Shown here one piece after another: positions 17,104 through 28,053 of a stretch of 46,008 nt of DNA. Position 1 is the first letter of the stretch. The number at the start of each line of letters is the position of its first letter. This DNA comes from Lewinellaceae bacterium (GTDB taxonomy: Bacteria; Bacteroidota; Bacteroidia; Chitinophagales; Saprospiraceae), in the NCBI GenBank assembly GCA_016712415.1, contig JADJRC010000026.1, forward strand, positions 1 to 46,008, written 5' to 3'. Under the pieces are notes generated by a model that saw only the letters and a list, made by a program, of their open reading frames with translations, did no database searches and was not told the DNA's origin. The translations under genes and the position numbers were made by a program.

Positions 17104-20100
17104 ATGAAAACGCTACTACTGGTACCCATCCAGACGGATGCCCTATTTCTGTCGGAAGATACATTGGTAACAGAGGCTTCCGCAGACTTCTCCCGCCTCC
17201 CTTACTTCAACGGAACCCGCGATGTAAATGCCGATGTGGCCAACCTCAGCGAGAGTATCGTTTCCCAGCCGCTGCAAGATCAGAACCTGCGCCTCCGAAA
17301 AGGATTGCACTTGCACTGGGCGCTGCCCGATGCCCTCAACCGGGGCAGGCACCTGGATGACGGAAGAACGGAGTTCCCCGTCGTGCCAAACCGCTGGCTG
17401 GTGACCCGAAAGGGGCTCGGAGCAGACAAGTCGTGGGTGATCGAGAGCGATTACCTTTTCCCGGAAGAAAAAGACATACTGTTGCTGCCTGAAAATGATC
17501 CGATCCGGATGGCCCGACGGGAAAGCATTACGGTACCGGTGCCCGTCACCAACCCGGAGAGTGGGAAACAGCCTTTCCGGTATATGGGGCGTAAGGTGGA
17601 GGCCGACAAATACCCCCTCAACGATAGCCCCGACCGTTATCCCAAGCTCACCACCGTCGGGTACGGCGAGCCGAGTTTCGCCGCGTTTTATCCGAACTGC
17701 CACAGCGTGTTTGGGTTTCACGATCCGGAGATTGGAGACAACAACCAGGTGAGTTACGATATCATCGGGTGGTACAGTGATTCCGCAGATGAGTTTTACA
17801 ACAACCTGGTCAAAAATGTCCCGGCCGCCGGCCTCGAACAACACATCAAGGAGCGGGCCGGGTGGATACTGATACCGGGCGCCGGGGTTACCGGAAGGCC
17901 GGAACATACATTGCTTTACTCCCATATAGCAGTGAACACAACTGGTATCAATGGCACATTGCCGCAAGGTGAAGTCGAAAATTTATCCGTCGTTATGGGC
18001 AACACGGGCACGGAAGCGTTGTCCGTGTACCTCGCCAAAGCCCTGGAGGGTACCATGCAAGGCGCTTCCAATAAAGCCCTGAACATAGAAGAACAACTCG
18101 AAGCGCTCTACCTGCTCGACAAACTGGATAACCGCGTGCTCGACCTCGATGCCAAATTCGACGAATCGCGCCACGAAAGCGGCTTCAACTCCCTCGCGGG
18201 CGGTTATCTCTGGACCATCTCCGTTGAATCTCCATCCGATGCGCCGGCTGACGCGGGCAAAGCCGCCAACAAGCCGGTTTTACCCGCCGATATAGCCACC
18301 TTGTTAAACGATGCAAACAGGCAGCAAGCCGAATACGACCAGGCCACCTTTCAACTGCAATCGCTCGGCACGCAACTGTTTGCCGATTGGTACAAATACA
18401 TGGTAAGCACCTATCCGCCCGAGGATACCCGTGTGGACTACCCGGAAATTGATGAAGTGCGCTATTTCATTGAGGACAAAGTGATGGGTCCGCTGCGTAT
18501 AAAGGATAGGGATACGGGCAAACTCATGTTGGCGACTCCGGATGACATCGCTAACGGGCCACCACCCGCCAGCTCCGCAGATGATACCGTTGAGTCATTG
18601 GCCACCGTTTTGGCCCGCGCCGTCAACGACCTGTATACTCGATTGACGATCCTGAATACCTCAAATGCAGCCCTCCCCGGCAGTAGCGACGATTTTTTTG
18701 TTTTGAAACGCATTGGCGGCCCGCGCTATTGGGAGCCTAAGGAGCCTGTCGTATTACTGGCCAACGATACACCGGGAGACTCCGTTTTGAAGCCCACCGA
18801 GCGCCATGGCCAGGACGGGCGACTGCGGTCGGATGGACTCCTCGAATGCTCTGTCGTACAGGTAGCAAACACATTTAATGTTATTTCAGGCGGCCAGGCA
18901 ATGATTGATGGAAATGCCGGCTTGATGAATGTAATCAGTAGCAGCACATGGACCGGACAACCCTGGAATCCCTTCCGGCTCGACTGGGAAGTGGAGCTTG
19001 CACCGCTCAGCCAGGGCACTAATTTGGAAGAACGGGATTATGACGCGGATTTCCTGACGAGAAGGCCGATACCCAATTTCAATTTTCCAGTGAATGCGAC
19101 GGACCTGGTGGCGAACCGTAAAGTAACGGCTGATTACCAGGGCCGTAATCCAAATATCTACGTCGGACGAAGTTTACTCACCCCGCAGGCAAAGAAAAAT
19201 CTGAACGGTCGCCTCGAGGCTTACCTGCGGGAAAACCTCCTGCTACCGTTTTTGGAAAAGAATCCAAATCATCCTGCTAAAGAGGCTTTGGACGCTCCCG
19301 AAAAACTACACGCCAAACTTATAACATTTGGCCGGGTCATGGCTGTTGATCTGGGTATCATTGTTGTCGGCAACCCGCTTGTAACATTTGGCCAGTTCAT
19401 AGCTGGTAATCTGGGTATCATTGGTGTCGACAACCCGGTGGCCACGGCGCTGGAGGCGTTTTTGAAAATCGCTGATGCTGACCTGCACCTGCTTTCGCAG
19501 GCACTGAGCGGCTTTAACGACGCCATGATCCAACTCAGGCAAACCTTCCAACTGCCGATTGTCGACCCCATCGGCTTTAAAGACTACCGGCCGTTTACTG
19601 AAGAAGTAGCACGCCTCGCCGCGAACAGCAGCTGGCTGGCCCCACAGCCGCTGACCGATTTCAACCCCATTCGCACCGGTGAAATGGTCATCAATCAGTT
19701 GCGACTCGTGGATACATTCGGCCAGAAGCGGGATATCGCACTCGGCAAACTCGATCGGGTGCTTGGTTCGGGTCCGACACCAACCTTAAACGCCGACTCG
19801 AAAATTGCAGTGCCGCTTCAGCCCAGACTGGCCCAACCCGCGCGCCTGCATTTCCGCTGGCTGAGCGCCAACGACGGCACGCAGCAGATGAACGACCACC
19901 CGGATACTACCCCGATTTGCGGCTGGATATTGACCAATCAACTCGACGACAGTATCGTGGTGTACGATGCGACGGGCAACATGCTGGGTTCCATAGAGGC
20001 AGAGGCAGACACCTTTGCCCCAACGCTCGCCCGCTGGAATCCGGCGCCGGGCGCTTTGGCGCCTGTGGAGGCTGCGGATATTTCAAACCCCTATTTGAAC

Positions 20101-21324
20101 AAAATGGTGGCAAAACTGCGGAGCGGAGGACCCACATTCGTTGCCCAGTTCCTCGACGGCCTGGATACGGCCATGAGCACCATCGAACCGGAGACCTTCG
20201 AAAGCCAGCAGGCGCTCTCGCTGCTCATGGGGCGGCCCATCGCCCTGGTGCGGGCCTCCCTGAACCTTGAGTTGCAGGGCGTCGCCGCCGTCGATCAGGG
20301 CTGGAGCGCCTTTTACCGCGACCGCGGCGATGGGGATACCGAGCGCAACCGGGATGGTTTTACAAAAGTGAAATTCCCCATCCGCATCGGCAAACACAAC
20401 CAGTTCAACGACGGATTGGTCGGCTACTGGAAAGAGGAGGCAAACGGCGACCTCGAGCCGAATTTCAGGCTGAATCAAATGCCGCTGCCAAGCATTACCC
20501 ATGCAAATATTCAAATGCTGAATGATGCTCAAATCCCGTTTTTCCAAAGCATCGACGATGAACCGCAATTCGTCTCCATGCTCATCGATCCGCGCGGAAA
20601 AGTGCACGTGACCACAGGTATTCTCCCGGTAAAAGAGATCAACGTGCCGCAGGATCAGTACCTGCCTGCCATGCAGCGCCTGGGCGTTACGTTCCTCACC
20701 AGTCCGCTGCTCACTCCCGCAAACAAGATCAAATCCCTGCTGCCTACAGAGGAAGGCTTCGACTGGAGCTGGATCGAACGCGCGAGTACGACTTCCTGGC
20801 GGGAAGTATTCACATACCAGACTATCGGGCGGGGGGATTTTCAGCGGGTCTTTGCCGAAGTCATTTTCGAGGAACTGCTGGAGAAAAAATGGCTGGAGCC
20901 CGTTTCCGGCGACGATTATACGATACTGCCCGGCGCCAACCGGCTGGCGTTGAACGATCAGTTTCAACTCGTGGAAGGAGAGATTTCAACTATTGTTGGA
21001 ACCGGCGCCAGTCTGAAAAAGTCGGTTTTCCGCCAAAACCTTGCTGCCAACGGAAATCTGGGCGACAGGCTATGGATCAAACTTGGCGATACCGACATCA
21101 ATTGGATCGAAGCCATCACCGATCGGCCTGACATATTCGTGATACAGTCCAAAGAAAATCGTTTTTCTCAGGCGCTACCTGATTTCGGAATGGAGTTTTT
21201 GCTGGAAGAGGTTTTACAGCAATGCGCGCAAAGCCTGACAGAGCCGACCACCGCAGTCGCTTTTGAGGACGACCGCATGTGGATCAGAGAAGGGTGGCTA
21301 AAACTGAGTACAACAACCCAGTGA
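17104..21324 (+). CDS. Giant protein A of the four-gene operon (unrecognised, 1406 aa)
   Basis: No family recognised. It starts MKTLLLVPIQTDALFLSEDT, which lacks the charge-plus-hydrophobic pattern of a signal peptide, so it is probably made as a cytoplasmic protein. Conserved-looking patches near the N terminus are GLHLHWALPDALNRG (67-81) and PNRWLV (95-100). A central region (about residues 690-840) is helical and contains a 20-residue direct repeat. The remainder appears beta-rich with many Asp, Pro and Gly. Cysteines are scarce. It is the first gene of a tightly spaced unit (45 nt to gene B), preceded by an AT-rich leader. The frame is intact for 4.2 kb. The neighbours (tail collar, DUF6603, LamG) suggest a multi-protein extracellular or particle-like assembly, but this is inference. 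Confidence 0.8.
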   Translation: MKTLLLVPIQTDALFLSEDTLVTEASADFSRLPYFNGTRDVNADVANLSESIVSQPLQDQNLRLRKGLHLHWALPDALNRGRHLDDGRTEFPVVPNRWLVTRKGLGADKSWVIESDYLFPEEKDILLLPENDPIRMARRESITVPVPVTNPESGKQPFRYMGRKVEADKYPLNDSPDRYPKLTTVGYGEPSFAAFYPNCHSVFGFHDPEIGDNNQVSYDIIGWYSDSADEFYNNLVKNVPAAGLEQHIKERAGWILIPGAGVTGRPEHTLLYSHIAVNTTGINGTLPQGEVENLSVVMGNTGTEALSVYLAKALEGTMQGASNKALNIEEQLEALYLLDKLDNRVLDLDAKFDESRHESGFNSLAGGYLWTISVESPSDAPADAGKAANKPVLPADIATLLNDANRQQAEYDQATFQLQSLGTQLFADWYKYMVSTYPPEDTRVDYPEIDEVRYFIEDKVMGPLRIKDRDTGKLMLATPDDIANGPPPASSADDTVESLATVLARAVNDLYTRLTILNTSNAALPGSSDDFFVLKRIGGPRYWEPKEPVVLLANDTPGDSVLKPTERHGQDGRLRSDGLLECSVVQVANTFNVISGGQAMIDGNAGLMNVISSSTWTGQPWNPFRLDWEVELAPLSQGTNLEERDYDADFLTRRPIPNFNFPVNATDLVANRKVTADYQGRNPNIYVGRSLLTPQAKKNLNGRLEAYLRENLLLPFLEKNPNHPAKEALDAPEKLHAKLITFGRVMAVDLGIIVVGNPLVTFGQFIAGNLGIIGVDNPVATALEAFLKIADADLHLLSQALSGFNDAMIQLRQTFQLPIVDPIGFKDYRPFTEEVARLAANSSWLAPQPLTDFNPIRTGEMVINQLRLVDTFGQKRDIALGKLDRVLGSGPTPTLNADSKIAVPLQPRLAQPARLHFRWLSANDGTQQMNDHPDTTPICGWILTNQLDDSIVVYDATGNMLGSIEAEADTFAPTLARWNPAPGALAPVEAADISNPYLNKMVAKLRSGGPTFVAQFLDGLDTAMSTIEPETFESQQALSLLMGRPIALVRASLNLELQGVAAVDQGWSAFYRDRGDGDTERNRDGFTKVKFPIRIGKHNQFNDGLVGYWKEEANGDLEPNFRLNQMPLPSITHANIQMLNDAQIPFFQSIDDEPQFVSMLIDPRGKVHVTTGILPVKEINVPQDQYLPAMQRLGVTFLTSPLLTPANKIKSLLPTEEGFDWSWIERASTTSWREVFTYQTIGRGDFQRVFAEVIFEELLEKKWLEPVSGDDYTILPGANRLALNDQFQLVEGEISTIVGTGASLKKSVFRQNLAANGNLGDRLWIKLGDTDINWIEAITDRPDIFVIQSKENRFSQALPDFGMEFLLEEVLQQCAQSLTEPTTAVAFEDDRMWIREGWLKLSTTTQ
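19318..19437 (+). repeat. 60-bp in-frame tandem duplication in gene A
   Basis: Two adjacent 60-nt copies (19318-19377 and 19378-19437) encode LITFGRVMAVDLGIIVVGNP and LVTFGQFIAGNLGIIGVDNP. They differ at scattered positions, mostly keeping the amino-acid pattern, so the duplication is not recent. Confidence 0.85.
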
Positions 21325-21369
21325 TGACAACCCGCGTCTTTTTCAATCATTTCAACTAAAGAAAATCAG

Positions 21370-23504
21370 ATGCCGCAGATACATTCCATCTTCCCTGATG
21401 CTGCATTGGGAGCATTTACCAAAGCCAACCCGATCGACTTCAACCTCTACGATGCTGAGGGGCAACAGGCCATCTATATCCTCAACGACCAGGCGCCGGG
21501 CCGGACACACCACCTGATCATCGCCAACAACGGGGATCAGGACCTGCTTTTCAGTCAACGGGTGTGCGGAAAAGGCATATTCCCGCTTCAGACAACCACC
21601 ATTTCGAGTTGCGCTTCCGTCCCGGCACCCTCGACGAGGATTTTCTTTCCTGGATCGCTGTCGGCACGAATGACTGGCGTATGCACGCGGAAAATATTTC
21701 AGTCAATAATGACGGCGTCCACGACGGCACGGTTGCCTTGTACCTGCTTTACTATGGGGAAGAAACATTAACCTTGCCCGCAGGGCAGACCCTCCTGCTC
21801 ATTCTCGATAATGTGAAGGCCGGCATTTCCGGCGGCAGCCGGGGCAGCAGGATGGAACTGCGGTACCAAATTGGTTACCTGAGCGATGGAAACCACCAAA
21901 TATTAACCACCGGGGTGGAGGCATTCCTGGAGCAAAACCTGCTTCAACCTTATTTGGCGAATACCTCAAATCCTGATATCATAGGTTCGGCAGATCCCAT
22001 TACAGAATTCGGCGCCTTAATGATAACTGGCCTGGAGTCCTCCGGCCTGCCTGCCAACAAGGTCGCCGAGTTGGAGGCTTTGAGGCTTGCATACCTTGAT
22101 TTAGATCGCGAAGCCTCGCTCTACCGCCAAGAACGGTTGCAAATCATCAGCAACCGAGGCATAAAGGAACTGCCCTTGATCGCAGCGTTCGAAGGCAGCA
22201 GCACCGTTTTGAACAATGGCACAACTGCCAACAGCCTGACGCTGCAAATCAGCAACCTGCTGCAAAACAGCACGATCCGGCTCGGCGCCCGCGACGGTGA
22301 ACGCCCCACCAAATTCATACTCTCCTTCGATACCAGCGAAGAACAGGCCGCCTGGGCGCTTTGCGATCCCGACAACGCAGCCGCCATCGATGTTAGCCTG
22401 CATTTTGAGGACTTGCAGGGCACGAACTGGCAAATACGCCCGGAACTACAGGGCAGCAATCCGCAGTGGATCATTACGCTGCTCGATGATATAGATATTC
22501 TGGTAGGGGAATATTTCCACCTGCACCTCGACGGCTTGAAAACATCCATGCCTTCGGGTTTTACCAACCTCTACCTGCTGTACGAAAACATCCCGGGCTT
22601 CTGGGACGGGCGTTTTGTGTTGCCTATTGAAAAGTCGCCGCTGAAGTTTGACGACGAAAAATCCACCCCCGACCACAGGGACGACGGCGCTTTCATCCAG
22701 CGTACAAAAGTGGGCATCGGCAATACCGAACCCGTCGACACGCTCGATGTGAACGGCGGAGTGCAGTCAGAGACCCTGGTGCTGCGGAACGGGGGAAGCG
22801 TGGAATTTCCGCTGGATGTGAATGGAACCATCAAGGCGAAAGGAATAGAACTTGGTAGCGGCCAGTCCAAGGGCGACATAGCCCTCGATAGTGTATTAAT
22901 AGGGACCGGCAAAGTCAAATTGATGGAACAAGAAGGAAACCTGAAAGTAGTCGGTAAAGATGCCGGGGGCAATGACATGGAGGGTTTTGTCATCCCGCGC
23001 CGTGGTATCATCATGTGGTCGGGAAAAACACCGCCAAGAGGCTGGGCGCTTTGCGACGGCAGCAATGGTACGCCCGATCTGAGGGGGCGCTTTATCGTTG
23101 GGTACAATAATGGGGACAAAACAGGTGATCCCGATGACATCAAAGATGCTTTATACAGCGACCCCGGCAACCTCAGCGAAGGACTCACAACACTCGGAAA
23201 AAAAGGCGGTTCGAAGCAGGTGACATTGACTGAATCTCAAATTCCTTCACACGGTCATACATTAACAGACCCGGGGCATAAACACCGCCATGATGACTTA
23301 TTTATAAAAGCCTCAGCAAGGAATGTTGGCTCGGATGGTTTTCCGGTAGCAGCCGAAAGTATTAATGAGGTTACCGGAGCAGACATATCTGCCAGCAATA
23401 CAACATCTGATACTACAGGAATAACTATTGCAAAAACCGGCGGCGGCACCGCCCACGAAAACCGGCCGCCCTTCTACGTACTGGCTTTTATCATGAAACT
23501 ATAA
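21370..23504 (+). CDS. Giant-operon protein B with phage tail-collar domain (one frameshift)
   Basis: The start ATG 21370 gives MPQIHSIFPDAALGAFTKAN. The frame changes in 21555-21600 (one base short) and continues as DNHHFELRFRPGTLDEDFLS to a total of about 711 aa. The first ~430 residues are beta-rich and unrecognised. Then comes a tail-fibre-like repeat region (VGIGNTEPVDTLDVNGGVQS, PLDVNGTIKAKGIELG). The C terminus is a tail-collar domain: GIIMWSGKTPPRGWALCDG, PDLRGRFIVG, VTLTESQIPSHGHT, and the terminal ENRPPFYVLAFIMKL. Collar domains occur in phage tail fibres and in chromosomal 'microcystin-dependent'-type proteins. No other phage gene is nearby, so this is not an obvious prophage. It sits 45 nt after A. 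Confidence 0.82.
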
Positions 23505-23567
23505 GGAAAGGATAGTGTGCCATAAACCACCACTTTTCTATCGATAAATCATTTGAACACCAGCCTT

Positions 23568-26500
23568 ATGGCCAAATTAGAAACACTCCGCCAAAAACTC
23601 GATGATGCGATCAATCGGGATGGCACGGAACTCAATATCGTCAACAACACCTTCAGCGGGTTGGCTGACGTAAAAGACTTCCTGAGCCGGATATTGTCGG
23701 CGAGCAATTTTAAGATCGAAAAATCGGGCAATTTACCCCTGCTCGACACTTCCCAACCAAACCAGATCACCCTGCAGGGCAGGTCGAATATCCTGCTGTT
23801 TCTACTGGGCGGCGGCATTGGGCAATTCCCCAAAACCGACTTCAGCATCGTGTTTTCGGAACCGGTAACCGATCAACTCGACATGGAAGCGCACATCGTT
23901 TTCCCAAAAGGGGTAACGGTGAAATACGGATTCCTGCCGGCACTCGACCTTACAAGTCCGGCACAGGACGTGGTGATGGGCCTCAAAAAAGCGGGGAGTA
24001 CTTATGGCATACACCTGATCGGCGCCGACCAGGCGCCCGTTCAACTCCCGGGTATGGCGGCGGTCGCAAGCCTGACCGAGGGCGGCAACCTGGCAACGCT
24101 ATTGCCCGCGTCGCTGGTCGACGCCATACAGGGCATTGCGTTTAACGAGTTGCGCGCAGATTTTGACCCGTCAAACAGTGCGGTATCCCATATCGGACTG
24201 GACCTGCAGTACCTTTTCAATGGCGACCCTTCCGGCGCCTGGCAACTGGCGCCGGGGGTACAGATCGGCGGACTGCGCTTCAAAATGGACGTGGAAAACG
24301 CCGTGCCGGCGCCCGGCGAAACGCGCTCGGCGGAAGCGACCGCCTGGGGAAGTCTGCATTTAGGCACAACGCATATCCCGCTTCAGTTACAAACCGCCAA
24401 CGCCAACGCCGATTTTTGGACGCTTCAGATCGAGCCGGATAAAACGGTCGTGCTGCCTACGCTGGGCGAATTGTTGAATACTGTGCTGGATGCGGCAGTT
24501 GTCAGCGGTATTCCATCTCAAATTATTGATATTCCGGGCGTTACGATCAATTCGCTGGCACTGGAATTCGACCCGGCAAAGAAAACCAATCCGCAGGACA
24601 AGACCATCAAGAACCTGCGCTTCGACATCGAACTGAGCAGCGATTGGGAACTGGCGCCGGGCTTCCTCTCCACTGCGAATAACCGCCTGAATTTCAACTT
24701 TGAAGACCTGCTGGTCAGCGCGAACCGGAAAATATTCGGAACGGCCACCAGTTCGCTGGTAGTAGGCGCCGCGCAGTTCGACTTTACACTGGATAAATCA
24801 GCCGACGACGAGGAATGGACCATAACCGGAACCTTGGCTCAGGGATCGAGTCTTAATCTCTCCGAAATCGCGCAAAAATTCCTGAGTGGTTTTTCTACGG
24901 CCGGTGTACCGGACTTTACCGTCGATACCGCTGGTTTCACCGTGGCGCTGAAGACAAAACACATCACGTTCCAGGCAGGCAGCCAGGAAGGGCTGATGAT
25001 TATTTCAGATTTTGGTTTGACAAACCTGGGACTTGAAATAGACCATGCCGCCGCTGCTGCGCCGGGCAGACCGGCCTCTACGAATGCAGCATTTTTTGGC
25101 ACCCTGACAGCAGCCGGTATTGACCTGGACCTGAAAGCGCTATTGCACTCGTCAACAGGCGCCGCGACGGCCCTAATTTTGAAACATCCGGACCCGAGGG
25201 AAGCAATATTCCCATCGGTACGTTGATCAGCAGCCTGGCGAAATTTGGCAGCATCAATGTGCCGGCCAGTATCGACGGCGCTTCCATTTCCGATCTGACT
25301 GCTACCTATGAGTCGGGCAAAGAATTGTCCTTCGGCTTTGATGTATTGCTGGAAACGGACGCCAGGGATGTAACGATTTCCGTACTGCTTCGCATGACGA
25401 AAAACGGCGCCACCTGGGCGAAAGCCTTCGAGGGCCTCGTCGTGGCGGGTGACCTTGAATTTGACGTTACGTTCAGCCAGGATGCCACCGAAAAAAGTTT
25501 CTTTGCGGGCCTGAAACCGGGAGGAGCAGGGGAATTGAGCCTGAGCGACCTGTTGAAGCATTTTGTGGACGACCCGAACGGCGTTATCCCGTCCGTCACC
25601 GTATCACTTCAGGAGGCTTTCGTTTCCTACACCAAATCAAACACCCCTAATGCCAAAGGCACGGTGCTGTTCGGTGTGTCTGTAGGTGCAGACATGACCT
25701 TTTCCGATCTGCCGCTTGTCGGGCCAATGCTCAACGGGCAAAGCATCGGCGTGGATTCCGTGATGTTTACCTATGCCACAGCCCGCCTGAGTTTGCCGGA
25801 TATCAGGAAGTTGAACCTCAGTATACCGGATACCAGGCCGAAATTGCCTGAGATTGATGTGACGGGTGGTGTCAGCCTGGCTTTAAAGATGGCCTTCGGC
25901 CAATTGAAACAATACATGTCGCTGCCCGTGGCAGAGCAGGCTCCGCCGGCAAGCTCCGGCGCCCCGGCGCCTGCTCCGGCAAAACCGCCTGCAGAAGGAA
26001 AGTGGTTTTCGGTCAACAAACGGATGGGGCCGCTGAGCATCGACAGGGTAGGGGTCAACTTAAAAGATTCCAAACTCATTTTCGGACTGGATGCATCGGT
26101 GGCCGTCGGGCCGCTGACCCTGATACTGGAGGAAATGACGCTGGGGTCGCCGCTCAGCAACTTCGCGCCGGAGTTCGGGCTTCGGGGTTTCGGACTGGAG
26201 TATGCTTCAGGCCCCGTCTCCATCAGCGGATTTTTCCTGCGCAATCCGGCCATAGATGAATACTTCGGCGCCGCGCTGATCAAAACCTCACAGATCACGC
26301 TTAAGGCTGTCGGCGCCTATGCGATGACGAAAGACGGGCCGTCGTTCTACCTCTACGCTTACCTCGGATACCCCATCGGCGGTCCGGCCTTCTTCTTCGT
26401 AGAGGGTCTGGCGGCGGGTTTCGGTTTCAACCGTTCCGTCAGGGTACCGGCCATAGAAAATGTCAACACCTTCCCGTTGGTGGCCATCGCTGTCGGCGAC

Positions 26501-28021
26501 AAACCTTTCGCCGATGTGGCTTCGGAAATGGCCACGGGAAATTACATCCCCATCAACCCAGGGAAAATATTTCTGGCGATCGGGGTGCGGTTCACCACCT
26601 TTAAACAACTCGATTCCTTCCTGTTGATTATCGCCACATTTGGCGATTCGTTCCGGCTCGACCTGCTGGGGCTCTCCAAACTGGTGGTACCTGCGCCCGT
26701 ACCGGGTCAGGCAGCAGTCAAAACCCCGCTGGCCCAGGTCGAACTGGCCATCAAAGCGACCTTTGCTCCGGACGAGGGCTTCATCGGTGTGCAGGCACAA
26801 TTGACCAAAAACTCGTACATCCTCTCCAAAGATTGCACCCTGACGGGCGGATTTGCCTTCTTCACCTGGTTTAAAGGCAGTGCATACGAGGGCGATTTTG
26901 TGGTCAGTATCGGCGGTTACCACCCGCAATTCAAGCGGCCTTCGCATTACCCGGTGGTACCGAGACTGGGGCTGAACTGGAATATTACCAGTGAGATCAA
27001 TATTAAAGGCGAGATGTATTTTGCCCTGACGCCTGCCTTTGTTATGGCAGGTGGTCGGCTTGAGGCGACGTTCAGGTCCGGTGGCCTGAAAGCGTGGTTC
27101 ATCATCGGCGCCGATTTCCTGATCGGCTGGAAACCATTCTCCTACGATGCCCGAATGTATCTCAGCCTGGGCGTGTCGTCCACGTTCTGGTTCTTCGGGA
27201 AACACACCGTTTCTTTCGACATCGGCGCAGATTTGCATATCTGGGGACCGGAGTTTTCAGGCACCGCTTATATCGACCTCGGCATTGTGGATTTCACCGT
27301 CGAATTCGGCAGTGGCGCGTCGCAAACGGTCAACCCCATTCCTTACGACGAGTTTGAAAAGACCTTTTTACCGGCGAAAAATGTGGCTACAGTATCGGTC
27401 ACTTCCGGGCTGTTGAAAGAAGTTACGCAGGGGAGCGATACCATCTGGGTCGTCAATCCCAAGGAATTCCTGCTCAGCACCGATTCGCCCATTCCGACCA
27501 AAAAGGTGTCCGGACCGAGCATGACCGTTGCAAAAACAGCCTTTGGCATCGGTACGGTGGGTGTCGCAAACAACGACCTTGATACGATACATACCGTCAC
27601 GATCAAAAAGGGCAGCGATACATTTACACAGGAATTCACTTACGAGCCCATCACCAAATCGTATCCGGCTGCCCTCTGGGGCAACAAGTTGAAGCCTGGC
27701 AAAGACGATAAACCACTGTTAATCACAGGATTACAATCAGGCGTAAAGATAAAAGCCAAGCCACCTGCCGATCCCGACCAGATGGGATTCCTCGATCAGG
27801 ATGAATTCGAGTTTCAAACGCTGACGATCCCCGGCGCATTTGCAGTAGGGGAGGGGTTCGTTTTAGCCAACCCGGCGGTCGCCGCAGTAACCGTACCGTC
27901 CTCGAATGCGCTTCGCAATCAATTGCTTGGCTCGCTGGGTTTCGATCCGGCTACCGATTTTGAAACGGGCGGAGAAAATGCATTTGCTTTCACGGAGAAC
28001 CCGGTTGCGGGCAGTTATTAA
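23568..28021 (+). CDS. Giant-operon protein C, DUF6603-like (one frameshift)
   Basis: ATG 23568 gives MAKLETLRQKLDDAINRDGT; a TTG at 23553 is a less likely start. The frame shifts at about 25172, where CTAATTTTGAAAC needs one more A to read LNFETSGPEGSNIPIGTLIS. The joined product is about 1484 aa. The first 800 residues repeat a pattern of long amphipathic strands around 'DFTLDKS', 'FDVTFSQD' and 'GLxNLGLEID'. From about residue 820 to 1265 it matches my recollection of DUF6603: GPLSIDRVGVNLKDSKLIFG, PEFGLRGFGLEYASGPVSIS, FYLYAYLGYPIGGPAFFFVE, GLAAGFGFNRSVRVPA. Proline-alanine linker at about 800-815. No signal peptide. DUF6603 proteins are large and of unknown function. Confidence 0.8.
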
Positions 28022-28053
28022 TCGTCTTGGCGACCACGACAAACAACAGAAAA

